The translations under genes and the position numbers were made by a program. Shown here piece after piece: positions 1 through 11,399 of a stretch of 64,000 nt of DNA. The notes under the pieces are model-generated. The model had not been told where the DNA came from. It was given only the letters and a program-made list of their open reading frames with translations, and made no database searches. This stretch comes from Pseudomonadota bacterium. GTDB lineage: Bacteria > Pseudomonadota > Gammaproteobacteria > Steroidobacterales > Steroidobacteraceae. The stretch's first letter is position 1. Every line of letters starts with the position of its first letter. Where the stretch lies: the NCBI GenBank assembly GCA_018241525.1, contig JAFEDR010000011.1, positions 744,001-808,000 of the forward strand. The letters are read 5' to 3'.

Positions 1-120
1 TTCGGCGGGCGCGACCACACGACGGTGCTGCATGCCTGCAAGCGCGTGCGCGAACTGCGCGAGTCCGAGCGGCGGCTCGCCGAGGATTTCTCGAACCTGT
101 TGAGAACCCTGACCGGATGA
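1..120 (+). CDS. dnaA: DnaA, chromosomal replication initiator (3' end only)
   Basis: The window opens inside this gene and only the last 39 codons are present. The residues FGGRDHTTVLHACKRV are the signature helix-turn-helix of DnaA domain IV, which binds DnaA boxes at the replication origin, and the frame ends in TGA at 118-120. Position directly upstream of dnaN, recF and gyrB is the classic bacterial origin-region order and supports the call. The ATPase domain and the start lie outside the window, so intactness cannot be judged. Confidence 0.97.
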   Translation, partial: FGGRDHTTVLHACKRVRELRESERRLAEDFSNLLRTLTG

Positions 121-175
121 TGTGGACAACGTGTGGGTGGGCGCACGGGGCGAAAACCGTGGCAAGATATCCACA
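121..175. promoter_or_regulatory. Two DnaA-box-like sites in the dnaA-dnaN spacer
   Basis: TGTGGACAA at 121-129 and ATATCCACA at 167-175 each differ by one base from the DnaA box (TGTGGATAA / TTATCCACA). They lie in opposite orientation in the 261 bp spacer between dnaA and dnaN. Such sites can belong to an origin or to autoregulation of the dnaA-dnaN operon. Only two weak boxes and no AT-rich unwinding element are visible, so I do not call oriC here. The rest of the spacer holds a short 6 bp inverted repeat (TACTGC/GCAGTA, 290-305) and presumably a dnaN promoter that I cannot place. Confidence 0.45.
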
Positions 176-381
176 CGCGTCCCACAGCGTGTCCGCGGCT
201 TGCGCGCGTTCCATCCAGAGACTTTGCGCATCGGCAAGCGAGCGCCGGGACAGGGGTTTTTCCGGTTTTTCACACCCGCGGGGCAGCTCTACTGCAACAG
301 CAGTAATCTGATCTTCGGGTTCCAGAAAGAAAGATAGAACTAGAAAGGCGGAGCGAGGATGCCCGCCGCGAAGGTGCAGCG

Positions 382-1476
382 ATGAAATTCACGAGCGAGC
401 GCGAGCGGATCCTCGAACCCCTGCAGGCGGTGATCGGCGTGGTCGAGCGACGGCAGACGATGCCGATCCTGGCCAACGTGCTGCTCTCGGCAAAGAACGG
501 CCGCCTGGCGGTGACGGCCACCGACCTCGAGGTCGAGCTGGTGGCTGCCGGGGAAGTGACCGTCCAGCAGGCGGGCGACATCACGGTGCCGGGACGCAAG
601 CTGCTCGACATCATCCGCTCGCTGCCCGATAAGGCCGGCGTGACGTTCTCGGTGGAAGGCGAGAAGGCGACGGTGCGGTCCGGCAAGAGCCGCTTCACGC
701 TCACGACGCTGCCGGCCGCGGAATTCCCGGCGGTGGAGGAGATCAACCCGCAGCTCTCCTTCCAGATGGACCAGGCCGCGCTCAAGCGCCTGATCGACAA
801 GACGCATTTTTCGATGGCCCAGCAGGACGTGCGCTACTACCTGAACGGCATGTTGCTGGAATCGGACGGCAAAATGCTGCGAACGGTGGCGACTGACGGC
901 CATCGTCTGGCTTTGTGCGAGACGGAGCTGGCGACGAAGTCGGGCCAGCACCAGGTCATCGTGCCCCGGAAGGGTGTGCTCGAGCTGCAACGGCTGATCG
1001 GTAACGAGGGAAACGTCTCGGTCGACGTCGGCAGCAATCACATTCGCGCCACGATCGGCGACATTCGCTTCACATCGAAGCTGGTTGATGGTCGTTTCCC
1101 GGAATATGGACGGGTCATCCCGGCAAACCCGCCGCGAATCGTCAAGGCGGATCGGGATTCGTTGCGCCGCTCGCTGCAGCGGACCTCGATCCTCGCGAAC
1201 GAGAAGTACCGCGGCATCCGGATCGCGCTCAAGCAGAACATGGTCCTCCTGACGGCCCACAATCCCGAGCAGGAAGAGGCGGAAGAGGAAGTCGAGGTGG
1301 CCTACCAGGGCGAGGAGTTCGAGGTCGGCTTCAACGTCAATTACCTCCTCGATGCACTCGCAGCGATCGATGGGGCGGAGGTCGAGGTGGGCCTCACCGA
1401 CGCCAACAGCAGCTGCCTCGTCCGCGCACCCGGCGGCGGCCAGAGTCGCTACGTCGTGATGCCGATGCGCCTCTAG
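382..1476 (+). CDS. dnaN: DNA polymerase III beta subunit (sliding clamp)
   Basis: This 364-residue protein has the normal length of the beta clamp, the ring-shaped dimer that tethers DNA polymerase III to DNA and acts as a docking platform for replication and repair proteins. The N-terminus begins MKFTSERERILEPLQ, followed by an early TMPILANVLL segment typical of DnaN domain 1, and the protein ends in VMPMRL, the conserved clamp C-terminus that borders the partner-binding pocket. ATG is preceded by a GAAGG element. It is followed after only 7 bp by recF, so the two are probably co-transcribed, as in most Gammaproteobacteria. Nothing is missing or unusual. Confidence 0.98.
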   Translation: MKFTSERERILEPLQAVIGVVERRQTMPILANVLLSAKNGRLAVTATDLEVELVAAGEVTVQQAGDITVPGRKLLDIIRSLPDKAGVTFSVEGEKATVRSGKSRFTLTTLPAAEFPAVEEINPQLSFQMDQAALKRLIDKTHFSMAQQDVRYYLNGMLLESDGKMLRTVATDGHRLALCETELATKSGQHQVIVPRKGVLELQRLIGNEGNVSVDVGSNHIRATIGDIRFTSKLVDGRFPEYGRVIPANPPRIVKADRDSLRRSLQRTSILANEKYRGIRIALKQNMVLLTAHNPEQEEAEEEVEVAYQGEEFEVGFNVNYLLDALAAIDGAEVEVGLTDANSSCLVRAPGGGQSRYVVMPMRL

Positions 1477-1483
1477 GCGGGGA

Positions 1484-2551
1484 ATGACCCTCCGGCGGAT
1501 CGAGATCGACGATTTCCGTTGCCTCGCCGAGGTCCGCCTCGACCTCGATCCCCGCTACAACCTGTTCGTCGGACCGAACGCCTCGGGCAAGACCAGCTTG
1601 CTCGAGGCGTTGTTCTTTCTGGGGCGTGGGCGTTCGTTTCGCACCCGGCGACTGGACCGGTTGGTCAGGCAGGGGCGCGAGGGATTCCGCGTGGTCGGCT
1701 GGACAGAGGCCGCGGGTCACACGACGGTCCTGGGCATAGGCGGCGATCGCCGCTCGACGGAAATCCGGATCGGGGGGGCCGCGGCGGGAAGTGCCGGGGA
1801 GCTCGCGCATCATTTCCCTCCCCAGGTCATCGACCCGGAAGTCCACAAGCTGCTCGAGGAGGGACCCCATCGCCGGCGGCGTTTCCTGGATTGGGGTGTG
1901 TTCCACGTGGAACCAACCTTCCTCGAAACGTGGCAGCGCTATCACCGGGCCCTCCGGCAGCGAAACGCGGGCCTGAAGCCGGGCGCGGACCCGGAGTCCG
2001 CCCGGGCCTGGGATCCAGAGATCCTGGCCGCTGGCACCCGGCTCGACGAGATCCGCCGTAGCTATCTCGCGCTGCTCGAGCCCACGCTGCAGGCCTTCGG
2101 AGCGCGACTACTGGGGCTTCCCGTCGCGCTCTCGTACGCATCCGGCTGGGCGGCCGGCGAAACCCTGGCTGAGGCGCTCGAGCGCAGCTCGGATCGCGAT
2201 CGCAAGCTCGGAGTCACGCACGTAGGCCCCCACCGGGCCGACGTCACTGCGCGGGTGGACGGGCAGGTGGCCCGCGAGCGCGTCTCACGCGGCCAGCAGA
2301 AGCTGCTGGCCGCCGCCCTGACGCTGGCGCAGCTCGCGGTGCAGGAGACGAGGGCACCCGGAACCGGCGCGCTCCTGCTGGATGACCCGGCGGCAGAGCT
2401 CGACGCCGCAAACCTCGAACGCCTGCTCGACCTCGTGCGTGAGCTCCGCGTCCAGCTCTTTGTCACCGCGCTCAGGCCAGACCTCGCGGGACTCGGACTT
2501 CCCGGCGCGGTGTTCCACGTGGAACACGGACGGATCTCGCGCCAGGGCTGA
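1484..2551 (+). CDS. recF: RecF, DNA replication/repair ATPase
   Basis: RecF (355 residues) is an SMC-like ATPase that loads RecA at single-strand gaps together with RecO and RecR. The Walker A motif GPNASGKTS lies at residues 30-38, an ABC-type signature VSRGQQKLLAAAL in the last third, and Walker B LLLDDPAAELD shortly after, as expected for the family. The start ATG is 7 bp behind dnaN. Two copies of a 16 bp ParB-site-like palindrome are embedded in the coding sequence; both are read in the same codon phase as Val-Phe-His-Val-Glu, so the protein carries FHVE twice (residues ~140 and near the C-terminus). This suggests that codon choice here is constrained by a DNA-binding function as well as by the protein. 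Confidence 0.97.
   Translation: MTLRRIEIDDFRCLAEVRLDLDPRYNLFVGPNASGKTSLLEALFFLGRGRSFRTRRLDRLVRQGREGFRVVGWTEAAGHTTVLGIGGDRRSTEIRIGGAAAGSAGELAHHFPPQVIDPEVHKLLEEGPHRRRRFLDWGVFHVEPTFLETWQRYHRALRQRNAGLKPGADPESARAWDPEILAAGTRLDEIRRSYLALLEPTLQAFGARLLGLPVALSYASGWAAGETLAEALERSSDRDRKLGVTHVGPHRADVTARVDGQVARERVSRGQQKLLAAALTLAQLAVQETRAPGTGALLLDDPAAELDAANLERLLDLVRELRVQLFVTALRPDLAGLGLPGAVFHVEHGRISRQG
1899..1914. promoter_or_regulatory. parS-like ParB-binding site 1 (inside recF)
   Basis: TGTTCCACGTGGAACC is a 16-mer with a central perfect palindrome GTTCCACGTGGAAC. It matches the chromosomal parS sequence used by ParB of pseudomonads and related bacteria. Location within a few kilobases of dnaA fits the known clustering of parS near the origin. 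The match is by eye; ParB binding is inferred. The parA and parB genes are not in the window. Confidence 0.85.
2511..2526. promoter_or_regulatory. parS-like ParB-binding site 2 (3' end of recF)
   Basis: TGTTCCACGTGGAACA is a perfect 16 bp palindrome and the fully symmetric form of parS. It lies 612 bp from the first copy and 25 bp before the recF stop codon. Two near-identical 16-mers this close to dnaA are very unlikely by chance in DNA of this composition. It probably nucleates ParB spreading for origin segregation. Confidence 0.88.
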
Positions 2552-2560
2552 GGCCCGAAC

Positions 2561-2569
2561 TGTGGATAA
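2561..2569 (-). promoter_or_regulatory. Consensus DnaA box upstream of gyrB
   Basis: TGTGGATAA is an exact copy of the DnaA box (TTATCCACA on the minus strand). It lies in the 190 bp recF-gyrB spacer, about 140 bp upstream of the gyrB -10 element. It may serve DnaA-dependent regulation of gyrB or titration of DnaA near the origin. A single box is not enough to call an origin. Confidence 0.6.
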
Positions 2570-2705
2570 CCGACTGAAGAGGGTCCACGGATTCCGGAGC
2601 ACGGAAGCCACTCGACGAATTCTGGTGCGGCGCAGCAGCGCGGGATTTATTCGGGCCTGAAGCCCGTGCTCCGGGGCGGTCGGGCAGGCGCGCTAAGCCC
2701 TTGAA

Positions 2706-2714
2706 TGGTATACT
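2706..2714 (+). promoter_or_regulatory. Probable gyrB promoter (extended -10)
   Basis: TGGTATACT contains an extended -10 (TGn followed by TATACT) 27 bp before the gyrB ATG. I see no good TTGACA-type -35 at the right distance, which is compatible with an extended -10 promoter. Supercoiling-sensitive control is known for gyrase genes but cannot be read from the sequence. Confidence 0.5.
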
Positions 2715-2741
2715 TTCGCGTTGCTCTGCGAAGGGTCGGGC

Positions 2742-6899
<4,158 letters not shown>

Positions 6900-6979
6900 C
6901 CCCGGAACTGGCGCGCCACGGACGGCGCGCGTATCCTCCGCGCCCCACCGATCCGGGGGGAGCGACACGGAGGTGTCCC

Positions 6980-7239
6980 ATGCGCATCAAGACCGAGTAC
7001 CTCGACGCCGGGTGCTTTCGAGGTCACGCGTAAGCGTCGGAAGGGTTTCCCGTCCGAGGCCCGCGTCATGCGCGGCACGCGCATCGTCGGTGGGTACAAG
7101 GAACTCCTCGAGAAGCTCGGCCGGAATGATCCGTGCCCGTGCGGCTCCGGCCGCCGCTTTCAAGCGCTGCTGCCTGCCGGGCGGAACGCTCGATGGGTCC
7201 GATCGCGACTACTACTTTCAGGCCCTGAGGGCGGCCTAG
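6980..7239 (+). pseudogene. SEC-C motif protein, broken by two frameshifts
   Basis: The segment starts with ATG 6980 behind a perfect GGAGG and reads MRIKTEYLDAG, then the frame breaks near 7012. In the next frame it continues AFEVTRKRRKGFPSEARV and KELLEKLGRNDPCPCGSG, a SEC-C zinc motif. Near 7158 a second one-base excess (CGCTTTCAAG) shifts the frame to FKRCCLPGG, completing the Cys-rich motif, and the gene ends TAG at 7237. Together the three pieces form one small protein of about 85 residues whose C-terminal NDPCPCGSGRRFKRCC resembles the zinc-binding tail of SecA. Both lesions look like single-base insertions, so either this is a decaying gene or the assembly has two errors. Function of stand-alone SEC-C proteins is mostly unknown. 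Confidence 0.75.
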
Positions 7240-7294
7240 GGAATCGCTGATCCACCGGGTCGGGCGTCCCCACGCCCGGCCCGCGCCGGCGAGC

Positions 7295-7714
7295 TCAGTG
7301 CAGCGTCGGACGCCGCCGCCAGGGATCCCCGGCGCGCACGACGTAGTTCGCGAGCAGGTAGTCCCACGGCAGCAGCAGCAGGAAGATCGCGATCAGGCTG
7401 CACTCGAAGGTGGTCTGCGCGGTGTCCGCGTCGAAGTGACCGGCACGAAACCGCGGCAGTGCCACCGCCGTGAGCCAGATCAGCTTCCACGTCATCTCGA
7501 AGAGCAGCAGCGGCAACATCGCGAGCGGATAGCGCAGGCCGAGCGCCGCCAGCAGACCCAGCGCCGCGAGCATGGAGCTCACGACCCCACGCATCAGCGG
7601 GAAGTCCTGCACCGCACGTGGAATCGATGGCCAGACCTCGACGCCGAGCCCGAGCGCGAGGATCGCGTAGGCGGCGCGCAGCAGGTTCAGGCGCCAGGGC
7701 GGCAGCGGCGTCAC
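7295..7714 (-). CDS. Small membrane protein of unknown function
   Basis: A 139-residue protein with about four hydrophobic segments: LLRAAYAILALGLGVEVW, MLAALGLLAALGL with the following LAMLPLLLF, a WLTAVAL stretch, and LIAIFLLLLPWDYLLANYVV near the C-terminus. I do not recognise a family. It is the last gene of a probable three-gene minus-strand unit with a coiled-coil membrane protein and an ArsR-like regulator upstream; the gap to the preceding gene is only 6 bp. No signal for substrate or partner is visible. Start ATG at 7714 is the only sensible one. Confidence 0.7.
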   Translation of the reverse strand: MTPLPPWRLNLLRAAYAILALGLGVEVWPSIPRAVQDFPLMRGVVSSMLAALGLLAALGLRYPLAMLPLLLFEMTWKLIWLTAVALPRFRAGHFDADTAQTTFECSLIAIFLLLLPWDYLLANYVVRAGDPWRRRPTLH

Positions 7715-7720
7715 GGCGGG

Positions 7721-7978
7721 CTACTCGACCTGCTTCAGAATCTTCTCGACTGCCGCGACGCTGGTCGCGAGCTGGCTGAGATCGGCGCGCAATCCCGCAA
7801 GCGCCGCCTGCTGCTCGGCCTGCGCCGCGAGCGCCTGCTCGGCAAGCGAACGGTACGCCGCATCGCCGGCGAGCCGCGCCCGCGCGGCAAACACCGCCGA
7901 TCCGTACTTCATCGCGAACACCACGATCACGGTACCGAACATTGCCGTGAGCGAGATGAAATAAACGCTGGTGGACAT
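7721..7978 (-). CDS. Short single-TM coiled-coil protein of unknown function
   Basis: This 85-residue protein begins with one membrane span (SVYFISLTAMFGTVIVVFAM) followed by a heptad-like, alanine- and glutamine-rich segment that should form a coiled coil (residues ~45-83). The layout resembles small PspB-like or cytochrome-maturation accessory proteins, but no specific family is recognisable. ATG 7978 has a GAGGGAG ribosome site and is preferred over an in-frame TTG at 7996. It sits between the ArsR-like regulator and the small membrane protein in one operon, so it is probably under that regulator's control. Confidence 0.7.
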   Translation of the reverse strand: MSTSVYFISLTAMFGTVIVVFAMKYGSAVFAARARLAGDAAYRSLAEQALAAQAEQQAALAGLRADLSQLATSVAAVEKILKQVE

Positions 7979-7992
7979 GGCAACTCCCTCTC

Positions 7993-8316
7993 TCAATCCG
8001 GTTCCGTTCCCGGCTCGCGCAGTGAGGCTGCCGCCTGCGCGATCGCCGCCGGGCTCAGCACCACGCTGAAGTCCGCAAGCTCGATGTAATTGAGCGCCTT
8101 GCCGTCCGCCGAGAGCTCGAGCGTGCTGGTCACGATCCCGGCCGCCTCGAGCTTCTGCAGGTGCAGATGCAGCAGCGGCCGGCTGATCCCGAGTTCGCGC
8201 GCGAGCTGGCTCACGTAGTTCCGGCCCCGACTGGAGAGGGCCGCGACGATGCGCAGGCGGTGCGGGTTGGCGAGCGCCGCGAGCATCGCGAGGAGGCGGT
8301 TCCCATCCAGGCTCAA
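7993..8316 (-). CDS. ArsR-type winged-helix regulator
   Basis: A 107-residue DNA-binding protein. LAMLAALANPHRLRIVAAL and YVSQLARELGISRPLLHLHLQKLEAAG are the winged-helix core of ArsR-family regulators, dimeric repressors that usually control their own operon. No metal-binding cysteine pair is present in the recognition helix region, so the signal is not obviously arsenic or cadmium. I prefer the TTG start at 8316, which has AAGGA 9 bases upstream and adds the usual N-terminal helix (LSLDGNRLLAML); ATG 8286 would begin within that helix. An AT-rich inverted repeat lies 21 bp upstream. It heads the operon with the two small membrane proteins and is divergent from the M13 peptidase gene. Confidence 0.85.
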   Translation of the reverse strand: MSLDGNRLLAMLAALANPHRLRIVAALSSRGRNYVSQLARELGISRPLLHLHLQKLEAAGIVTSTLELSADGKALNYIELADFSVVLSPAAIAQAAASLREPGTEPD

Positions 8317-8337
8317 CGTAAAGAGTCCTTGAACATG

Positions 8338-8355
8338 TGTAATATTTTTATTACA
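8338..8355. promoter_or_regulatory. Probable operator of the ArsR-like regulator
   Basis: TGTAATA-TTTT-TATTACA is an inverted repeat with perfect 7 bp arms, strikingly AT-rich for this DNA. It lies 21 bp upstream of the regulator's start and overlaps the likely minus-strand -10 region (a TTGCAT -35-like element is at 8373-8368). ArsR-family operators are typically AT-rich 12-2-12-like dyads of this sort, so negative autoregulation is likely. It may also affect the divergent M13 peptidase gene 160 bp away. Confidence 0.7.
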
Positions 8356-8514
8356 GGTAGGGTGCCGATGCAACCCCCGATCGCACGGTTCGTCTCGCGC
8401 GGCGGGCGACTCGTCGCACGGTGGCTGACGTCCGCGGAGGGCGGGGCCACACTCCGCTCCCCGCCGCGGGGACCCGCCCCCGGGGAACGGACGCGACACA
8501 ACCGGAGGTGCCCC

Positions 8515-10587
8515 GTGCGAAACCTGGCCCGTCGAACCCGCCTGCTGACCCTCGTCGCCGCCCTCTGGCTCGGAGCCGCCTGGGCCGACGGCTCGGCACC
8601 GCTCTACCCGCCCTTCGGCGTCGACCTCTCGGCCCGCGACCTCACGGTCCGGCCGGGCGACAGCTTCTTCGGGTACGCCAACGGCGCCTGGATCGCGCGC
8701 ACGGAGATTCCGGCCGACAAGCCGTTCATGACCACCGGGCAGGTGCTGCGGGACCGGGCCGAGGTCCAGCTGCGGACCCTGATCGAGTCGGCGGCCGCCC
8801 ACACGAGCCACGAGCCGACCACGGTCGAGGGCAAGGTCGGCGCGTACTTCAAGGCCTTTGTCGATGAGGCGCATATCGAGTCGCTCGGGCTCAAGCCGCT
8901 CGCGCCCGAGCTCGAGGGGATCGCGAACGCCCGCTCGCGGGCCGACCTCGCGCAGCGCATGGGCCGCGGCGCCGGCGGCTTCGAGGGCGCGTTCTTCTCC
9001 GCCGGCATCGACGCGGACCTCAAGGACCCGGCGCACTACGCGGTGTACCTCGGCCAGGCGGGGCTCACGCTCCCCGACCGCGACTACTACCTGAAGCCCG
9101 AGTTCGCGACGACGCGCCAGGCCTTCGAGCGCTACGCGACCGAGCTGCTGACCCTGGCGGGCGACGCCGACGCCGCAGCCGAGGCCCGTGCGATCCTCGC
9201 GCTCGAGACCCGCATCGCCGAGGCGAGCTGGACCAAGGTCGAGCAGCGCGACCTGCCCGCGCTCTACAACCCCATGACGCCGGCCGAGCTCGAGGCCTTC
9301 GCGCCCGGCTTCCCGTGGAAGTCCTACCTCGCAGGCGCCGGCCTCGGCCACAAGGGACGCGTGATCGTCGCCGAGAAGACGGCGTTCCCGAAGATCGCAC
9401 AGGTCTACGCCGCCACCGAACTGCCGCTCCTGAAGGCGTGGCTGCGCTTCACCGTGCTCGACCGGGCGGCGCCCTACCTGCCGGCCCGCTTCGACGCCGC
9501 GCACTTCGAGCTCCACGACCACGTGCTGCAGGGCATCGCCGCCCCCGGGCCCCGCTGGCGGCGCGGCATCCGCGCGGTGTCGGGGGGCGACTGCGGCGCG
9601 GAGCCCGACAGCTGCTTCGGCTCGCTCGACTGGGCGGTCGGCGAGCTCTATACCGCGCGCTACTTCCCGCCCGAGACCAAGGCGCGCATCGAGGCGCTGG
9701 TGCGCGACGTGATCGCCGCGTACCGCGAGCGCATCGCGCACCTCGACTGGATGGGCGAGGCGACGCGCGCCGAGGCGCTGCGCAAGCTCGACACGTACGT
9801 CGTCAAGGTCGGCTACCCCGATCACCGGCGTGACTACTCGGGCGTGGTCGTGCGGGACGACGAGGCGCTCGGCAACGCGCGCCGCGCCGCGGCGGCGGAC
9901 TGGGCGTTCTACGTCGGCCGCAGCGACGGCCCGGTGGACAAGAGCGACTGGTCGATGACGCCGCAGACGGTGGATGCCTACAACGGCTCGCTGCGCGACA
10001 TCGTCTTCCCGGCGGCGATCCTGCAGGCGCCGAACTTCGACCCGGCGGCCGACGATGCCGCGAACTACGGCGCGATCGGCACGGTCATCGGCCACGAGCT
10101 GACGCACGGCTTCGACGACCAGGGCCGGACGATCGATGCGGCCGGGGCGCTGCGCGACTGGTGGACGGCGGCCGACGCGGCCGCGTTCAAGGCACGCGCC
10201 GCGCGCCTCGGTGCGCAGTACGCGACCTACGAGCCGGTGGCGGGCATGCACATCAACCCCGACCTGACGATGGGCGAGAACATCGCCGACCTCGGCGGCG
10301 TCGCGATCGCGCTCGACGCCTACCACGCCTCGCTGCACGGCCACGCGGCGCCGGTGCTCGCGGGGCTCACCGGCGACCAGCGCTTCTTCCTGGCCTACGC
10401 CCAGGTCTGGCGCGGCAAGGTCCGGGACGATGCCATCCGCCGCCAGGTCGTCAGCGACCCGCACTCGTTCCGGCGCTTCCGCGTCGACGGCGTGGTGCGC
10501 AACCTCGACGCCTGGTACGCGGCCTTCGAGGTCCTGTCCGGGACAACGCTGTACCTCGCTCCGCCGGACCGGGTCCGGATCTGGTGA
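8515..10587 (+). CDS. M13-family (neprilysin/PepO-type) zinc metallopeptidase
   Basis: A 690-residue secreted endopeptidase. The N-terminus is a Sec signal peptide (RRTRLLTLVAALWLGAAWADG). The zinc site HELTH is at residues 527-531, and the third ligand lies in GENIADLGG (Glu588), with the catalytic-support Asp592; NAFYxP-like and C-terminal VRNLDAWYAAFEV regions also match M13 enzymes. Members cleave small peptides in the periplasm or extracytoplasmic space. The family commonly ends in W; here the last residues are VRIW. Start GTG 8515 has GGAGGTG 5 bases upstream and gives a correct signal peptide; longer frames upstream read through the regulatory region. A strong hairpin terminator follows, so the gene is probably monocistronic. 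Confidence 0.93.
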   Translation: MRNLARRTRLLTLVAALWLGAAWADGSAPLYPPFGVDLSARDLTVRPGDSFFGYANGAWIARTEIPADKPFMTTGQVLRDRAEVQLRTLIESAAAHTSHEPTTVEGKVGAYFKAFVDEAHIESLGLKPLAPELEGIANARSRADLAQRMGRGAGGFEGAFFSAGIDADLKDPAHYAVYLGQAGLTLPDRDYYLKPEFATTRQAFERYATELLTLAGDADAAAEARAILALETRIAEASWTKVEQRDLPALYNPMTPAELEAFAPGFPWKSYLAGAGLGHKGRVIVAEKTAFPKIAQVYAATELPLLKAWLRFTVLDRAAPYLPARFDAAHFELHDHVLQGIAAPGPRWRRGIRAVSGGDCGAEPDSCFGSLDWAVGELYTARYFPPETKARIEALVRDVIAAYRERIAHLDWMGEATRAEALRKLDTYVVKVGYPDHRRDYSGVVVRDDEALGNARRAAAADWAFYVGRSDGPVDKSDWSMTPQTVDAYNGSLRDIVFPAAILQAPNFDPAADDAANYGAIGTVIGHELTHGFDDQGRTIDAAGALRDWWTAADAAAFKARAARLGAQYATYEPVAGMHINPDLTMGENIADLGGVAIALDAYHASLHGHAAPVLAGLTGDQRFFLAYAQVWRGKVRDDAIRRQVVSDPHSFRRFRVDGVVRNLDAWYAAFEVLSGTTLYLAPPDRVRIW

Positions 10588-10593
10588 GCGTGC

Positions 10594-10630
10594 GCACGGC
10601 GGCGCCCGGGCGCCGCCGTGCCGGTTTCGT
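10594..10630 (+). terminator. Rho-independent terminator after the M13 peptidase
   Basis: A 28 bp perfect palindrome (10594-10621, arms GCACGGCGGCGCCC) directly follows the stop codon and is followed by CGGTTTCGTT. The stem is long and GC-rich; the T tract is short, typical of high-GC genomes. Confidence 0.7.
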
Positions 10631-10682
10631 TCGCGGGGGCGCGCACGGATAATGGTGTGCCGCGTCGCGTGCCGAGGCCGCC

Positions 10683-11399
10683 ATGATCGAGCTCCACTAC
10701 TGGCCGACCCCGAACGGCCACAAGATCACGATGTTCCTGGAGGAGGCGGGCCTGCCGTACCGCCTCACCGGCGTCGACATCGGCCGGGGCGAGCAATTCA
10801 AGCCCGCATTTCTGCGCGTGGCGCCCAACAACCGCATGCCCGCGATCGTCGACCACGACCCGGCCGATGGCGGCGCGCCGCTGTCGGTGTTCGAGTCGGG
10901 CGCGATCCTCGTCTACCTCGCCGAGAAGACCGGTCGTTTCCTGCCGGCCGCGCCGCGGCCGCGCGCCGCCGTGCTCGAGTGGCTCTTCTGGCAGGTCGCC
11001 GGGCTCGGCCCGATGGCGGGCCAGAACCACCACTTCAACCGCTACGCGCCCGAGCCGATCCCGTACGCGATCGCACGCTACACGCAGGAGACCAATCGCC
11101 TCTACGGCGTGCTCGATCGTCGCCTGGCGCAGTCGCCCTACGTCGGCGGCGCCGAGTACTCGGTGGCCGACATGGCGGCCTACCCGTGGATCGTGCCGTG
11201 GCAGGCGCAGAAGCAGAACCTCGCCGACTTCCCGCACCTCGCGCGCTGGTTCGCCGACGTCGCCGCGCGGCCCGCGACCGTGCGCGCCTACGCGCGCGCC
11301 GCCGAGTTCAAGCGCCCCGAGACGATGTCCGAGGAGGCGAAGCAGATCCTCTTCGGCCAGACCGCCGCCAGCGTCGCGGAGCGTGCCCGCGATGCCTGA
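10683..11399 (+). CDS. yfcG: Glutathione transferase-like disulfide reductase (YfcG/YghU type)
   Basis: A 238-residue protein with an N-terminal thioredoxin-like GST domain starting IELHYWPTPNGHKITMFLEEA, nearly the diagnostic start of E. coli YfcG, including the TPNGHKI loop that binds glutathione. VAPNNRMPAIVDHDP contains the cis-proline, and FESGAILVYLAEK the glutathione gamma-glutamyl contact (E-S-G). The C-terminal helical domain follows. These enzymes bind glutathione disulfide and act as disulfide-bond reductases rather than classical transferases. The 3' end overlaps the start of ndh by 8 bp, so the two are translationally coupled; both concern redox balance. Symbol is by similarity. 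Confidence 0.85.
   Translation: MIELHYWPTPNGHKITMFLEEAGLPYRLTGVDIGRGEQFKPAFLRVAPNNRMPAIVDHDPADGGAPLSVFESGAILVYLAEKTGRFLPAAPRPRAAVLEWLFWQVAGLGPMAGQNHHFNRYAPEPIPYAIARYTQETNRLYGVLDRRLAQSPYVGGAEYSVADMAAYPWIVPWQAQKQNLADFPHLARWFADVAARPATVRAYARAAEFKRPETMSEEAKQILFGQTAASVAERARDA

Noticed and set aside
290..305. TACTGC-AACA-GCAGTA as a LexA box before dnaN
   Set aside because: The arms resemble LexA half-sites but the spacer is 4 bp instead of 8, so it does not fit the known site.
121..381. Replication origin in the dnaA-dnaN spacer
   Set aside because: Only two imperfect DnaA boxes and no AT-rich unwinding region are seen; the origin is more likely upstream of dnaA, outside the window.
6911..6932. 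A hairpin (GCGCGCC/GGCGCGC) after gyrB as a terminator
   Set aside because: The stem is only 7 bp and there is no T-rich tract after it.
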